A program made the translations under genes and the position numbers. From Kaistia geumhonensis (GTDB lineage Bacteria > Pseudomonadota > Alphaproteobacteria > Rhizobiales > Kaistiaceae), in NCBI RefSeq assembly GCF_030815145.1, contig NZ_JAUSWJ010000001.1:248001-312000 (forward strand): a DNA stretch of 64,000 nt. Reading direction: 5' to 3'. The notes under the pieces were generated by a model. The model was not told the origin of the DNA. It worked only from the letters and a program-made list of their open reading frames with translations, and did not search any database. Below are positions 27,143 through 36,246 of the stretch, piece by piece. Within the stretch, counting starts at the first letter, position 1. Each line of letters begins with the position of its first letter.

Positions 27143-28752
27143 CCGGGCTGCGCCGGCCAGGGCTCGTCGCGCTCGCCTTCGCCGCTCTCGTTTTCAACCT
27201 CGTGCTCATCGCGCCGAACTCGCCTGAAGGCGTCACGGCCGCAGCGGCGTTTCAGCTCCCGCTGGAACTCCCGGCCATCCTGTTGATCCTCGCGGCCTGT
27301 CCGCCGGGCTCGATCTGGTCCCTGCTGCTGCGCGCGGTTCTGGTCGCCGCGCTCATGTCCCTCGCGGTCCTTAAGCTCGCCGATATCGGCACGATCCTGG
27401 CCTTCGCCAGGCCGTTCAACCCGGCCGTCGACCTCCATCTCGTCGAAGCCGGCATCAGGCTGGCGAGCAGCGCGTTGGGAGCATGGCTGGCGCTGGCGAC
27501 GCTGGCCGGCGCCATTCTGGTGCTCGCGAGCCTCGCCGCGCTCCTGTGGTGGGCAAGCGGCTGCTGGTCGGGGCTCGCTCCCGCACGGATCACGTTGGCC
27601 GCGGCCGGCCTTGTCGCGGTCATCGTGGTTGCCGGGGGCGCCGGCGCGCTTCCGCTTCGCTTCCCGCTCACGGTATCGGCGAGCCGCCTCATGGCCGATC
27701 GCCTCGATACCTATGCGGCGACGCGCGCCGATCTCGTCCGCTTCCGCGCCGATGCCGCGAGCGATCCCTTCGCCGGGGCAACGGCTCTCTTCGACCGCCT
27801 CGCCCGCCGTGACGTACTCATCGTGTTCGTCGAGAGCTATGGTCGCTCCAGCTTCGACAACCCGCTCTATTCTCCGACCCATCTCGCGACGCTCCGAGAG
27901 GCCGAGCGGCGTCTCGCCGCGGCCGGCGTCGTGATGCGGTCTGGCTGGCTGACCTCGCCCGTCGAGGGCGGCCAGAGCTGGCTCGCCCACAGCACGCTCG
28001 AATCCGGGCTGATGATCTCGAACCAGACGCGATATCGCGCGCTGCTCGCAAGCCGTCGGGCCAGCCTCTATCACCTCGCTGCCGCATCGGGCTTCCGCAC
28101 GGCCGCCGTAATGCCCGGCATCACCATGGCCTGGCCGGAGGGGCCGGAGCAGGGATTCGAGACCATCCTCGCGGCCGCCGATCTCGGCTATCGCGGGCGG
28201 CCGTTCAACTTCGTGACGATGCCGGACCAGTACACCCTCGATGCCTTCGACCGCCTGATCCCGCGCGGATCCGGGGCCGGCCCACTATTCGCGCAAATTG
28301 TGCTGCTCTCCTCGCACGCTCCCTGGGTCCCCGTTCCGCCGCTGATCCCCTGGAGCGAGGTGGGAGACGGTACCGTCTTCGACCGGTGGGCAGATTCGGG
28401 CGATCCGCCCGAAATCGTCTGGCGGGACCAGGATCGCGTGCGCGATCAGTACCGGCAGGCGATCGACTATTCGCTGCAGACGATCCTGTCCTATGCCGAG
28501 CGCCACGCGCGCAGGCCGCAGCTGATGGTCATTCTCGGCGACCACCAGCCGGCCCCTTTCGTCGCCGGAATTCAGAGCCGGGACGTGCCCGTTCACCTGA
28601 TCGGCCCCCCGGACATTGTGGCGGCGTTCGGTGACTGGGGATGGAGCAGCGGCCTCGTTCCGGACGGTGACGCGCCCGTCTGGCCGATGAGCGCGTTCCG
28701 CGATCGGTTCATCCGCGCCACGAGCACCAAAGCGCCCCCAGCCACGAAGTGA
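27139..28752 (+). CDS. LTA-synthase-like sulfatase-fold phosphotransferase
   Basis: A 537-residue protein with about five N-terminal membrane helices (to residue ~170) and an extracytoplasmic sulfatase-fold domain. Active-site elements are in the expected order: Glu232 (VFVESYGRSSFDNP), the probable nucleophile Ser280 in PVEGGQSWLAHSTLESG, and Asp468/His469 (VILGDHQPAP). This architecture matches lipoteichoic acid synthase and periplasmic phosphoglycerol or phosphoethanolamine transferases. The GTG start overlaps the upstream CDP-alcohol transferase stop. Together they may make and use a phospholipid head-group donor; the actual product is unknown. Confidence 0.8.
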   Translation: MTGLRRPGLVALAFAALVFNLVLIAPNSPEGVTAAAAFQLPLELPAILLILAACPPGSIWSLLLRAVLVAALMSLAVLKLADIGTILAFARPFNPAVDLHLVEAGIRLASSALGAWLALATLAGAILVLASLAALLWWASGCWSGLAPARITLAAAGLVAVIVVAGGAGALPLRFPLTVSASRLMADRLDTYAATRADLVRFRADAASDPFAGATALFDRLARRDVLIVFVESYGRSSFDNPLYSPTHLATLREAERRLAAAGVVMRSGWLTSPVEGGQSWLAHSTLESGLMISNQTRYRALLASRRASLYHLAAASGFRTAAVMPGITMAWPEGPEQGFETILAAADLGYRGRPFNFVTMPDQYTLDAFDRLIPRGSGAGPLFAQIVLLSSHAPWVPVPPLIPWSEVGDGTVFDRWADSGDPPEIVWRDQDRVRDQYRQAIDYSLQTILSYAERHARRPQLMVILGDHQPAPFVAGIQSRDVPVHLIGPPDIVAAFGDWGWSSGLVPDGDAPVWPMSAFRDRFIRATSTKAPPATK

Positions 28753-29178
28753 TCAGGCCGGTGGAATGACGGCTGCGACCGAACTGAAGGACCGTCGCCG
28801 CAAAAGACGCGGCGACCCATCCGGTTTGCGGCTTGTTCGGGCGGGACGGCACAGCATCCACGCGAGCGTTTTCCCTTCAGACACTGGACGAACGCGCGAA
28901 GAGCCGGGCAACGACGGCCGTGGTGCCGCCAGCGGTCGAGATCGGATCAAGGGCGTGGAGCGGCCGGCGCGTGCAACCGGCTCATGGACCTGCCCTAGGG
29001 CATCCGCGACGAGGCGACATGCTTGCTCTGGTCTCGCGCCATCAGCGCTGAGAGCACCGTCGTGAAGACGGCAGATGGGCGGCGCCATCATGTCAATTGG
29101 CTTATCGCCGGAGGGGGGCGGTCTCACCCGTGCCGCATCGGGCTGCTGGCGTGAGAGCCAAACTCGCGCCGACGCTTC
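28753..29178. other. Convergent intergenic region
   Basis: About 425 bases between the sulfatase-like gene and the end of the antiporter operon, which converge here. Short open frames on both strands have no recognisable motif and I see no clear hairpin terminator. Confidence 0.45.
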
Positions 29179-29532
29179 TCAGGGGTCGTTCTCGAACGGA
29201 GGTATTCCCTCCTGCTTCTCAATGCGGTCGCGATACAGCGCGGCGCGGCCGAGGAGCATCAGCGTGACCGGCGTTGTCACGGTCACGAAGACGGCGATCA
29301 TGATCTCGTGCAGCACCAGCCGCGACTGAAGCATCGAGGACAGGATCATTGAGGCGGCGAGGACGCCACCGGTACCGAGCGTCGTGCCCAGCGTCGGCGC
29401 ATGCACGCGGGCGTAGAATGTGCGCATTCGCACCAGCCCGATTGTGCCGAGCAGCGTCAGCGCGGCGCCGAAGACGACGAAGAACGACACGAGGATGGCC
29501 GCCCAGAGCGGCAAGTCGGCAGCAGCGTTCAT
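29179..29532 (-). CDS. mnhG: Mrp/Pha cation:proton antiporter subunit G
   Basis: A 117-residue membrane protein with three helices and the MrpG signature TLLGTIGLVRMRTFYARVHA followed by PTLGTTLGTGGVLAASMI. It belongs to the multi-subunit antiporter that exchanges cytoplasmic sodium or potassium for protons. Last gene of the operon; its start overlaps the F subunit stop by four bases, which fixes the start although the frame is open far upstream. Confidence 0.93.
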   Translation of the reverse strand: MNAAADLPLWAAILVSFFVVFGAALTLLGTIGLVRMRTFYARVHAPTLGTTLGTGGVLAASMILSSMLQSRLVLHEIMIAVFVTVTTPVTLMLLGRAALYRDRIEKQEGIPPFENDP

Positions 29533-29810
29533 TCGATGACCTCCCCGCGCATCAGGAACTTTGCCAGCGCCGCGGTCGACACGAAGCCGAGCAGGGCGAT
29601 GACCAGTGCCGCCTCGAAATAAAGGGTTCCGCCGCTCAGCATGCCAATGGTCAGCAGCAGCAGCATCGCGCAGATATAGAGCGCGTCGAGGGCGAGCACC
29701 CGATCCTGCGCCCGTGGGCCCAGCACCAGCCGGTAGAGGCAGCAGGCCATCGCCGCGATGAGCAGCAACTGCGCGAGACCGATGGACCAGGCGAGGATCG
29801 TGGCGCTCAT
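29529..29810 (-). CDS. mnhF: Mrp/Pha cation:proton antiporter subunit F
   Basis: A 93-residue three-helix subunit. The MrpF signature CLYRLVLGPRAQDRVLALDA includes the conserved GP..DRV..LD element. Four-base overlaps with both neighbours define its limits. Confidence 0.93.
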   Translation of the reverse strand: MSATILAWSIGLAQLLLIAAMACCLYRLVLGPRAQDRVLALDALYICAMLLLLTIGMLSGGTLYFEAALVIALLGFVSTAALAKFLMRGEVIE

Positions 29811-30292
29811 TCGAATATCTCCAGCAGCAGCGGCTCGTAGCGCCTCTTGATGAGATCGATCCAGTCCTGCTCCTCGCCGATATCGAGCACATGCAGCAGG
29901 AGCGTATCGCGGCGCGAGCGGTATTCGAGCCAGGCCGTTCCGGGAGTCGCGGTAAGGATGCAGGCGAGGGCGGCGAGGGCCGTCCGGTCCCTGAGCGCGA
30001 GCGGAACCACCAGGAAGCCGGGTTGGCCAGGCCGGTCGGGGCCCTCGATGATGATGCGGCTGACGGCGATGTTGGAGCGGACGACGTCGACGCTGACGAT
30101 CGCCACAAGTCGGAAAACGCTGTCCCAACGCCGCACGCGTGGCTTGGTGGGCTGCAACGCGGCCATAGTTCGTGCGGCGCCGATCGCGAGGATGCTGCCG
30201 AGCAGGAGATGGCCGGTGGATACGCCGTTGAGGAGCAGCCACATCACCAGCAGCGCGGCGGTCAGGCCCGGATAAGGCAACCAGCGCGTCAT
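29807..30292 (-). CDS. mnhE: Mrp/Pha cation:proton antiporter subunit E
   Basis: A 161-residue subunit with two N-terminal helices and a cytoplasmic tail. Family pattern: VDVVRSNIAVSRIIIEG and LAALACILTATPGTAWLEY, then the LLLHVLDIGEEQDWIDLIKR stretch. Overlaps both neighbouring genes by four bases. Confidence 0.93.
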   Translation of the reverse strand: MTRWLPYPGLTAALLVMWLLLNGVSTGHLLLGSILAIGAARTMAALQPTKPRVRRWDSVFRLVAIVSVDVVRSNIAVSRIIIEGPDRPGQPGFLVVPLALRDRTALAALACILTATPGTAWLEYRSRRDTLLLHVLDIGEEQDWIDLIKRRYEPLLLEIFE

Positions 30293-31902
30293 CGTGGGTC
30301 TCCCGCGGTTACCCGCGCCGTATTTCGGACGCTGTCGATATAGGCCGCCGGTGCGTGCAGCGCCTCGGCCGTGGCGGTGGCGTAGCGCATCAGTGGCCCG
30401 GCACCGACGGTCATCGCCGCGCACAGCCCGAGCAGGAGCGCGACCGGTGCGAATTCGATCACCCGCACCCGCGGCACGATTGCCTCCGCCGGCGCCCAGA
30501 AGATGTGGATGCCGGCGCGGATCATGGCGACCATCGCGAAGAGGCCAGAGAGGATGACGAGGGTGAGGAACGCCCAGGACGCCGGCCGGATCTCGCCGTC
30601 GTCACCCGCCCCCACCACAGCCGAGAGCAGCGCGAACTTGCCGACGAAGCCGGAGAAGGGCGGCAGTCCCGCGACGAGAATGCCGCAAAGCGCGAAGCAG
30701 GTGCCGAGGATGGCGAGCGTCGCAGGAATGGCGATGCCAACCTCCGCGACCTCCTCGCCTTCGTCGTCGCCATAGACTTCCGATGTGACCGCGAGCACCT
30801 GCGCGGCCGGATCCCGGGTTCGCTCGACCAGCTCCACGAGGAGGAAGAGGGCGCCGATCGTGAAGGTCGAGCTCACCAGATAGAAAAGCGCCCCGGCCGT
30901 GGTCGCGACATCGGCCATGCCGGCTGCGGCGAGCAGCGTCCCGCTCGAGACGATGACGCTGAAGGCGGCGAGCCGCGCCAGAGCCTGCGAGGCCAGCACG
31001 CCGATCATGCCAAACGCCACCGTCGCGAGGCCGCCGACGAGGAGCACGCGATCCGGAAGGCCGGCCGAGGACCCCGCGCCGACGCCGAGCAAAAGCGGCG
31101 AAAGGCGGAAGACGGCATAGACGCCGACCTTGCTCAGCACCGCGAAGACTGCCGCGACCGGCGCGGCCGCCGCTGCGTAGGCGCCCGGCAGCCAGAAGCA
31201 CAGCGGCCACATACCGGCCTTGACGAGGAAGGCGATGCCGAGGATCGCCGTCCCGGCCTCGAGCAGGCCGCGATGGTCCGGCGACAGGCCGGCGATCCGG
31301 CCGGCGAGGTCGGCCATGTTGAGCGTGCCGGTGACGCTGTAGATCAGGCTGACGCCGATCAGGAAGAGGAACGAGGCGACGAGATTGATGGCAATGTAAT
31401 GCAGCCCGGCGCGGACTCGCACGGCGCCGGAGCCATGCAGCAGCAGCGCATAGGACGCGGCGAGCATTACCTCGAAGAAGACGAACAGGTTGAACAGGTC
31501 CCCAGTAAGGAAGGCGCCGCTGAGGCCCATCAGCAGGAACTGGAACAGGCTGTGGAAATGCGGGCCACTCTTGTGCCAGCGCGCCAACGCGAAGAGCAGC
31601 GCCGCGACGCCGAGCAGGCTGGACGTCACCAGCATCATCGCCGACAACCGGTCGAGGACCAGCACGATGCCGAAGGGCGCCGGCCAGTCGCCGAGCAGAT
31701 AGGCCGCCGAAGCTGGGCCAGCACCGTCGTTCGTCATCAAGAGGAGCGCAATCGCGACGCCGGCCAGCACGAGTGTCGAGAGTGTTCCGATCGTCGCCTT
31801 CAGGATGTGGCGGCGCTCGTCGAAAAGCAGCAGCAGCGCGCCGGTGACGAGCGGCAGCACGATCGGCACGATCAGGAGGTGGTCGGCGAGCCGCATCGTC
31901 AT
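30289..31902 (-). CDS. mnhD: Mrp/Pha cation:proton antiporter subunit D
   Basis: A 537-residue proton-conducting subunit homologous to complex I NuoM/NuoN, with about 14 helices. The conserved FVFFEVMLAASYALLLHG segment holds the key Glu, and KAGMWPLCFWLPGAYAAAAA holds the conserved Lys. Start overlaps the C subunit stop. It probably forms one of the two ion-translocating modules together with subunit A. Confidence 0.95.
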   Translation of the reverse strand: MTMRLADHLLIVPIVLPLVTGALLLLFDERRHILKATIGTLSTLVLAGVAIALLLMTNDGAGPASAAYLLGDWPAPFGIVLVLDRLSAMMLVTSSLLGVAALLFALARWHKSGPHFHSLFQFLLMGLSGAFLTGDLFNLFVFFEVMLAASYALLLHGSGAVRVRAGLHYIAINLVASFLFLIGVSLIYSVTGTLNMADLAGRIAGLSPDHRGLLEAGTAILGIAFLVKAGMWPLCFWLPGAYAAAAAPVAAVFAVLSKVGVYAVFRLSPLLLGVGAGSSAGLPDRVLLVGGLATVAFGMIGVLASQALARLAAFSVIVSSGTLLAAAGMADVATTAGALFYLVSSTFTIGALFLLVELVERTRDPAAQVLAVTSEVYGDDEGEEVAEVGIAIPATLAILGTCFALCGILVAGLPPFSGFVGKFALLSAVVGAGDDGEIRPASWAFLTLVILSGLFAMVAMIRAGIHIFWAPAEAIVPRVRVIEFAPVALLLGLCAAMTVGAGPLMRYATATAEALHAPAAYIDSVRNTARVTAGDPR

Positions 31903-32240
31903 GGCTCCCTGCCGTCGACGTGATCGCTTCCCGTCAGCCCGCGCGAGACAAGGAGAACGACGAGGAAGAGCGCCGTCGTCGCGAAGCCGATCACGATCGC
32001 AGTCAGCACCAGGGCCTGCGGCAGCGGGTCGGTGTAGAGCGACGGGTCGACAGGGCGGCCGGTGTCGAGGACCGGCGGGGCGTTCACCCGCAGCCGGCCC
32101 ATCGAGAAGATGAACAGGTTCACCCCATAGCCCGCCAGCGAGAGGCCGATGATCACCTGATAGGTACGCGGGCGCAGCACCAGCCAGACCCCGGAGCCGA
32201 TGAGCACGCCGATCCCGATCGCGAGCGCAAGTTCCATCAC
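31899..32240 (-). CDS. mnhC: Mrp/Pha cation:proton antiporter subunit C
   Basis: A 113-residue NuoK-like subunit with three helices (IGIGVLIGSGVWLVLRPRTY start; the second helix carries GYGVNLFIFSMGRL). The conserved 'DPLPQALVLTAIVIGFATTA' element is intact. Four-base overlaps with both neighbours. Confidence 0.94.
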   Translation of the reverse strand: MMELALAIGIGVLIGSGVWLVLRPRTYQVIIGLSLAGYGVNLFIFSMGRLRVNAPPVLDTGRPVDPSLYTDPLPQALVLTAIVIGFATTALFLVVLLVSRGLTGSDHVDGREP

Positions 32241-35161
32241 GGCGCCTCCGCCTTCTGGGAAAGCGGCATCCGCGCGGCGCGCAACTTGCGGATCGACTGG
32301 TGAGCGAGTGCGATCAGCATCAGCACCGTGGCGCCCACGACGAGCGAGAACACGCCGAGGTCGAACAGGAGCGCGGTCGCGGCAGGGACCTTGCCGAGGA
32401 TGGGCAAGTCAAGGTAGCGCGAATGCGAGGTGAGGAAGGGATAGCCGAAGAGCCAAGAGCCCATCCCCGTCGCGGCGGCGACAAGGAGGCCCGAGCCGAT
32501 CCAGCGCACGGGAAGGACGCGCAGCTGCTCCTCCACGACGCGCACGCCGGACGCCATGTATTGCAGGATGAAGGCGGTGGCCATCGCGATGCCGGCTGCG
32601 AAGCCGCCACCCGGCAGGTCGTGGCCGCGCATGAAGAGATAGGCCGCGAAGACGATGATCACCGGGAACAGCCACCGCATGGTGACGGAGGGAACGAGCA
32701 GGTAGTCGCTGGCGATGCTGCCGTCGCCGCCGGTGGTCGACTCGTCCTGAGGGCCGATCTGCTGCCGCTGCTGGAATGGCGAGTCGACGCTGTCGGGCGC
32801 CGGGCGGAACCGGCGGAGCAGGGCGAAGACGGTGAGCGCCACGATGCCGAGCACGGCGATCTCGCCGAAGGTATCGAAGCCGCGGAAATCGACCAGGATG
32901 ACGTTGACGACGTTGCGACCACCGCCCTCTGAATAGGCGCGTTCGAGGAAATAGTCGGCGATTGTCTGCGGGGGCAGGCGGGTCATGACCGCATAGGCGA
33001 CGAGCGTCATGCCGGTGCCGCTCGCGACGGCAATGCCGAGGTCGCGATACCGGCGCAAGGTGGCACGGATGGACGGAGGATGCCGGACCTCCTCGCTGCG
33101 CTTCGGCAGCCAGCGCAGCCCGAGCAGGATCAGCACCGTCGTGACCACCTCGACGAGGAGTTGGGTCAGGGCGAGGTCGGGCGCCGACAGCCAGACGAAG
33201 GTGACGCAGGTGACGAGGCCGGCGCCGCTCATCAGCACCAGCGCGACGAGGCGGTGGTACTTGGCCTGGTAGGCGGCGCCGATGGCGCAGACGATGCCGA
33301 TCGCCCATAGTGCCGTGAAGAGAACGTCCACGTTGCCGCTCCAGGGCGACGGCAGCCCGAGCCCGCCCCGCAGCAGAACGACGAGCGCAGCCGCGACGGC
33401 GACCGATATCACGAGCAGAAGCTGCGGCTGCAGCCGCCGCGTGCCGAGCCAGATCTCGAGCATTCGCGCCCAGCGCCAGGCGACCGAGACCATCACCCGC
33501 TCGAAGATGCGCTCGCCGCGCAGGCGGCGGATGAAGGGCGGACCTTCCTCGCTGGTCGCGAGATAGGTCTTGAGCATGAGGTAGAAGAGGCAGCCGGCAA
33601 CCAGCGCGATCGTGCTCATCAGAAGCGGCAGATTGAAACCGTGCCAGACCGAGAGGCTGTAATAGGGCGTCGCGTCGCCGAGCACGGACAGCACGGCGCT
33701 GTGCAGGAACGGCCCGATCGTTGGGCCGGGCACGATGCCGACGATCAGGCAGATCAGGACGAGAAGCAGCACCGGTAGCCGCATGAAGAAGGGGGGCTCA
33801 TGCGCGGTGCGCGGCATATCGGCCGGGATCGGGCCGAAGAAGACGCTGTGGATGAAGCGGAGCGAGTAGGTGACGGCGAAGGTGCCGGCGAGAACAGCGA
33901 CATAGGGCGTGAGAGTGTCGAGGATCGAGGGCGTATGCGTTTCGACGGTCTCGGCGAAGAACATCTCCTTCGAGAGGAAACCGTTGAGCAGCGGCACGCC
34001 GGCCATGGCAGCGCTCGCGACCATGGCGAGCGTCGCCGTGATTGGCATGAAGGTGAACAGCCCGCCGAGGCGGCGCATGTCACGGGTGCCGACCTCATGG
34101 TCGATGATGCCGGCCGCCATGAAGAGCGACGCCTTGAACGTCGCATGATTCATCATGTGGAAGATGGCCGCGACCAGCCCGAGCGGACTGCCGAGGCTGA
34201 GCAGCAGCGTGATCAGGCCGAGATGGCTGATGGTCGAATAGGCGAGCAGGCCTTTGATGTCCTGCTCGAAGATGGCGAAGAACGCGCCGAGTAGAAGCGT
34301 CGCAAGGCCGGCGAGGCCGACGAGCCAGAACCATTCGGGCGTCCCTGCCAGGAGTGGCCAGAAGCGGGCGAGCAGGAACACGCCGGCCTTCACCATGGTC
34401 GCCGAATGCAGATAGGCCGAGACCGGGGTAGGGGCCGCCATGGCGTTCGGCAGCCAGAACTGGAACGGGAACTGCGCGCTTTTTGTGAAAGCCCCGAGAA
34501 GGACGAGGATCAGGATCGGCAGGTAGAGGTTGCTTGCGCGGATCGCGTTGCCCGATGCGAGGACGGCGTCGAGGTCGTAGCTGCCGACGACGTGGCCGAT
34601 CAGCAGAACGCCGGCGAGCAGCGCGAGCCCGCCGAGCCCCGTCACGGTCAGCGCCATGCGAGCGCCGTCGCGGGCCGGGGCGTTGTGGTACCAATAGCCA
34701 ATCAGGAGGAAGGAGAAGACACTCGTCATCTCCCAGAAGACGACGAGTTGGACGATGTTGCCCGACGTCACCACGCCCAGCATCGATCCGGCGAAGGCAA
34801 GGAAGAACGCGTAAAAGCGCGCTACCGGGTCTTCCGGTGACATGTAATAGCGGGTGTAGAGCACCACGAGCAGCCCGATCCCGGTGATGAGCACCGAGAA
34901 CACCCATGCGAAGCCGTCCATCCGCAGCACGAGGCTCAGGCCGAGCTCGGGGATCCAGTCGATGTCACGCCGAGGCGCCGCGCCGTCCGCCACGCCTGGA
35001 TAGGCGAAAGCGACAAGGAACAGCAGCGCCAGCATCGTCGCGCCGGCGAGCCACGCCTCTGCGTTCCGCGATCTGGCCGGCAGGCACAGCGAGGCGAGAG
35101 CTGCGAGGAAGGGCAAACCGATCAGCCAGACGAGGAAGGCACTGCCTTGCACCGGGGGCAC
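32237..35161 (-). CDS. mnhA: Fused Mrp/Pha antiporter subunit A-B
   Basis: A large membrane protein (974 residues from GTG 35161) in which the A subunit is fused to a B subunit. Residues 1-~500 are the NuoL-like antiporter module (VVFWEMTSVFSFLLIGYWYH with the key Glu; TKSAQFPFQFWLPNAMAAPT with the key Lys). Then follow a DUF4040 part (APDLALTQLLVEVVTTVLIL), a linker helix region, and a C-terminal MnhB domain (YLFMRGHDLPGGGFAAGIAM). This A-B fusion is typical of alphaproteobacterial pha operons. The frame is open to a TTG at 35224, but homologues begin near here; GTG 35152 is another option. Confidence 0.93.
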   Translation of the reverse strand: MPPVQGSAFLVWLIGLPFLAALASLCLPARSRNAEAWLAGATMLALLFLVAFAYPGVADGAAPRRDIDWIPELGLSLVLRMDGFAWVFSVLITGIGLLVVLYTRYYMSPEDPVARFYAFFLAFAGSMLGVVTSGNIVQLVVFWEMTSVFSFLLIGYWYHNAPARDGARMALTVTGLGGLALLAGVLLIGHVVGSYDLDAVLASGNAIRASNLYLPILILVLLGAFTKSAQFPFQFWLPNAMAAPTPVSAYLHSATMVKAGVFLLARFWPLLAGTPEWFWLVGLAGLATLLLGAFFAIFEQDIKGLLAYSTISHLGLITLLLSLGSPLGLVAAIFHMMNHATFKASLFMAAGIIDHEVGTRDMRRLGGLFTFMPITATLAMVASAAMAGVPLLNGFLSKEMFFAETVETHTPSILDTLTPYVAVLAGTFAVTYSLRFIHSVFFGPIPADMPRTAHEPPFFMRLPVLLLVLICLIVGIVPGPTIGPFLHSAVLSVLGDATPYYSLSVWHGFNLPLLMSTIALVAGCLFYLMLKTYLATSEEGPPFIRRLRGERIFERVMVSVAWRWARMLEIWLGTRRLQPQLLLVISVAVAAALVVLLRGGLGLPSPWSGNVDVLFTALWAIGIVCAIGAAYQAKYHRLVALVLMSGAGLVTCVTFVWLSAPDLALTQLLVEVVTTVLILLGLRWLPKRSEEVRHPPSIRATLRRYRDLGIAVASGTGMTLVAYAVMTRLPPQTIADYFLERAYSEGGGRNVVNVILVDFRGFDTFGEIAVLGIVALTVFALLRRFRPAPDSVDSPFQQRQQIGPQDESTTGGDGSIASDYLLVPSVTMRWLFPVIIVFAAYLFMRGHDLPGGGFAAGIAMATAFILQYMASGVRVVEEQLRVLPVRWIGSGLLVAAATGMGSWLFGYPFLTSHSRYLDLPILGKVPAATALLFDLGVFSLVVGATVLMLIALAHQSIRKLRAARMPLSQKAEAP

Positions 35162-35184
35162 GACTCCATGGAGCGGGGGACGGA

Positions 35185-35202
35185 CGACATTGCGCAATGT
35201 CG
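35185..35202. promoter_or_regulatory. 18-bp perfect palindrome, candidate operator
   Basis: CGACATTGCGCAATGTCG is a perfect inverted repeat with no spacer. It lies between the probable GTG start of the antiporter operon (35161, minus strand) and the ATG of the XRE-type regulator (35247, plus strand), the usual place for an autoregulated operator. Binding by that regulator is an inference. Confidence 0.5.
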
Positions 35203-35246
35203 CCCAATATGGTTGACTTCGCAAATCGAAAGCGAGAGCGCGACCG

Positions 35247-35498
35247 ATGCTTCTTCATCCGGCGCAGTGCCGTGCGGCCCGTGGCCTCCTCTGCTGGACC
35301 CAGGATCAGCTCGCCTCGGCCTCCGGCGTGTCCCGAAGCACCATCAAGGATTTCGAGTCTCACCGCCACCAGTTGCATCGCAGTTCCGAGGCGCTGCTCA
35401 TCGCCGCCTTCGAACAAGGCGGCGTCGAGCTTCTGTTCGACGACAAGCGCACGCATGGGATAGGTGTCTGCCTGAGGACACGCAGTCTCGACAGCTGA
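35247..35498 (+). CDS. Small XRE-type helix-turn-helix regulator
   Basis: An 83-residue protein consisting almost only of a helix-turn-helix: QCRAARGLLCWTQDQLASAS then GVSRSTIKDFESHRHQLHRS, as in short alphaproteobacterial XRE proteins that carry the 'LLIAAFEQGGVELL' follow-on. It is divergent from the antiporter operon, with an 18-bp palindrome in between, so it is a plausible repressor of that operon. No clear ribosome-binding site is seen. Confidence 0.75.
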   Translation: MLLHPAQCRAARGLLCWTQDQLASASGVSRSTIKDFESHRHQLHRSSEALLIAAFEQGGVELLFDDKRTHGIGVCLRTRSLDS

Positions 35499-35953
35499 CT
35501 GGTGATTTCTGGAAGGTGTCGCGCCGAACAGCGCGATGTCCGGAACGTTGGCCGCGAGAATGCGACCGTCGGGGCTGGAAAGTCCGTCGCTGGAGTTTTG
35601 GACAGTGCCGAAGCTGATCTCGATGCCGCGCTCGACCGGACGTCGCAGGACGGATGGGCGTGCTGTGCCAGCGATTGAAGATCCAGCGGCAGAGACAGCT
35701 TCGCAGGACTTGCAGAGGCCAACGCTCCCAAAAACGTCTGACTAACAGCCGCCGATCGGCGCCATAATTGGCCACGGGTGAAAGCATGATGACTTGCAAG
35801 CTTCACAACACGTGGCTGATTGTTCGCGGCGAAGCACAGCAGCTCGTCCCGCAGCTGGTGCCAGCCTAGCCTTAGTTTGATGGATTTGAAACGCAAACGC
35901 TGCTTCGGCATTTACCGAATGCGTCGCGATCTCAATAACTTAGGCAGAAAAAA
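35499..35953. other. Intergenic region
   Basis: About 455 bases between the XRE gene and tRNA-Ser(GCU). Overlapping open frames on both strands have no recognisable motif. Position 35880 onward is locally AT-richer and ends in a T-run on the minus strand directly after the tRNA, which may help its termination. Confidence 0.45.
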
Positions 35954-36046
35954 TGGCGGAGAGGAAGGGATTCGAACCCTCGAGACGGTTTTAAGCCGTC
36001 TACTCCCTTAGCAGGGGAGCGCCTTCGGCCACTCGGCCACCTCTCC
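35954..36046 (-). tRNA. tRNA-Ser (GCU)
   Basis: Minus strand from 36046: GGAGAGG acceptor, TGGCCGAGTGG D-arm, anticodon loop CTGCTAA with anticodon GCT, a long variable arm (GACGGCTTAAAACCGTC), GGTTCGAATCC, CCTCTCC and encoded CCA. 93 bases. A TTTTTT run follows the CCA. Confidence 0.97.
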
Positions 36047-36246
36047 GTCGCCGGGTCTAGCCGAGCGGTCTGGTCGAAACAAGCACTTTCTCCCGCGCTC
36101 CCCAGCTGCGCGGCGCTTGGGGCGCCGGCCGGTGGCGACCAGTGCAGGTCGCCTAGCCTCGCCTCTACCTCCCGCGTCGCAATCCGTCATAGTCTTCGCC
36201 ATCGCGCCGCGCCGCTTCAGGGGCGGGCGTTCATCACCAAGACGGA

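Noticed and set aside
28766..29065. 99-codon plus-strand frame after the sulfatase-like gene
   Set aside because: Arg-rich, no motif, no ribosome-binding site; overlaps an equally open minus-strand frame.
30355..31923. 522-codon plus-strand frame opposite the antiporter D subunit gene
   Set aside because: Low-complexity Arg/Glu/Asp/Gln sequence, antisense to a clear transporter gene.
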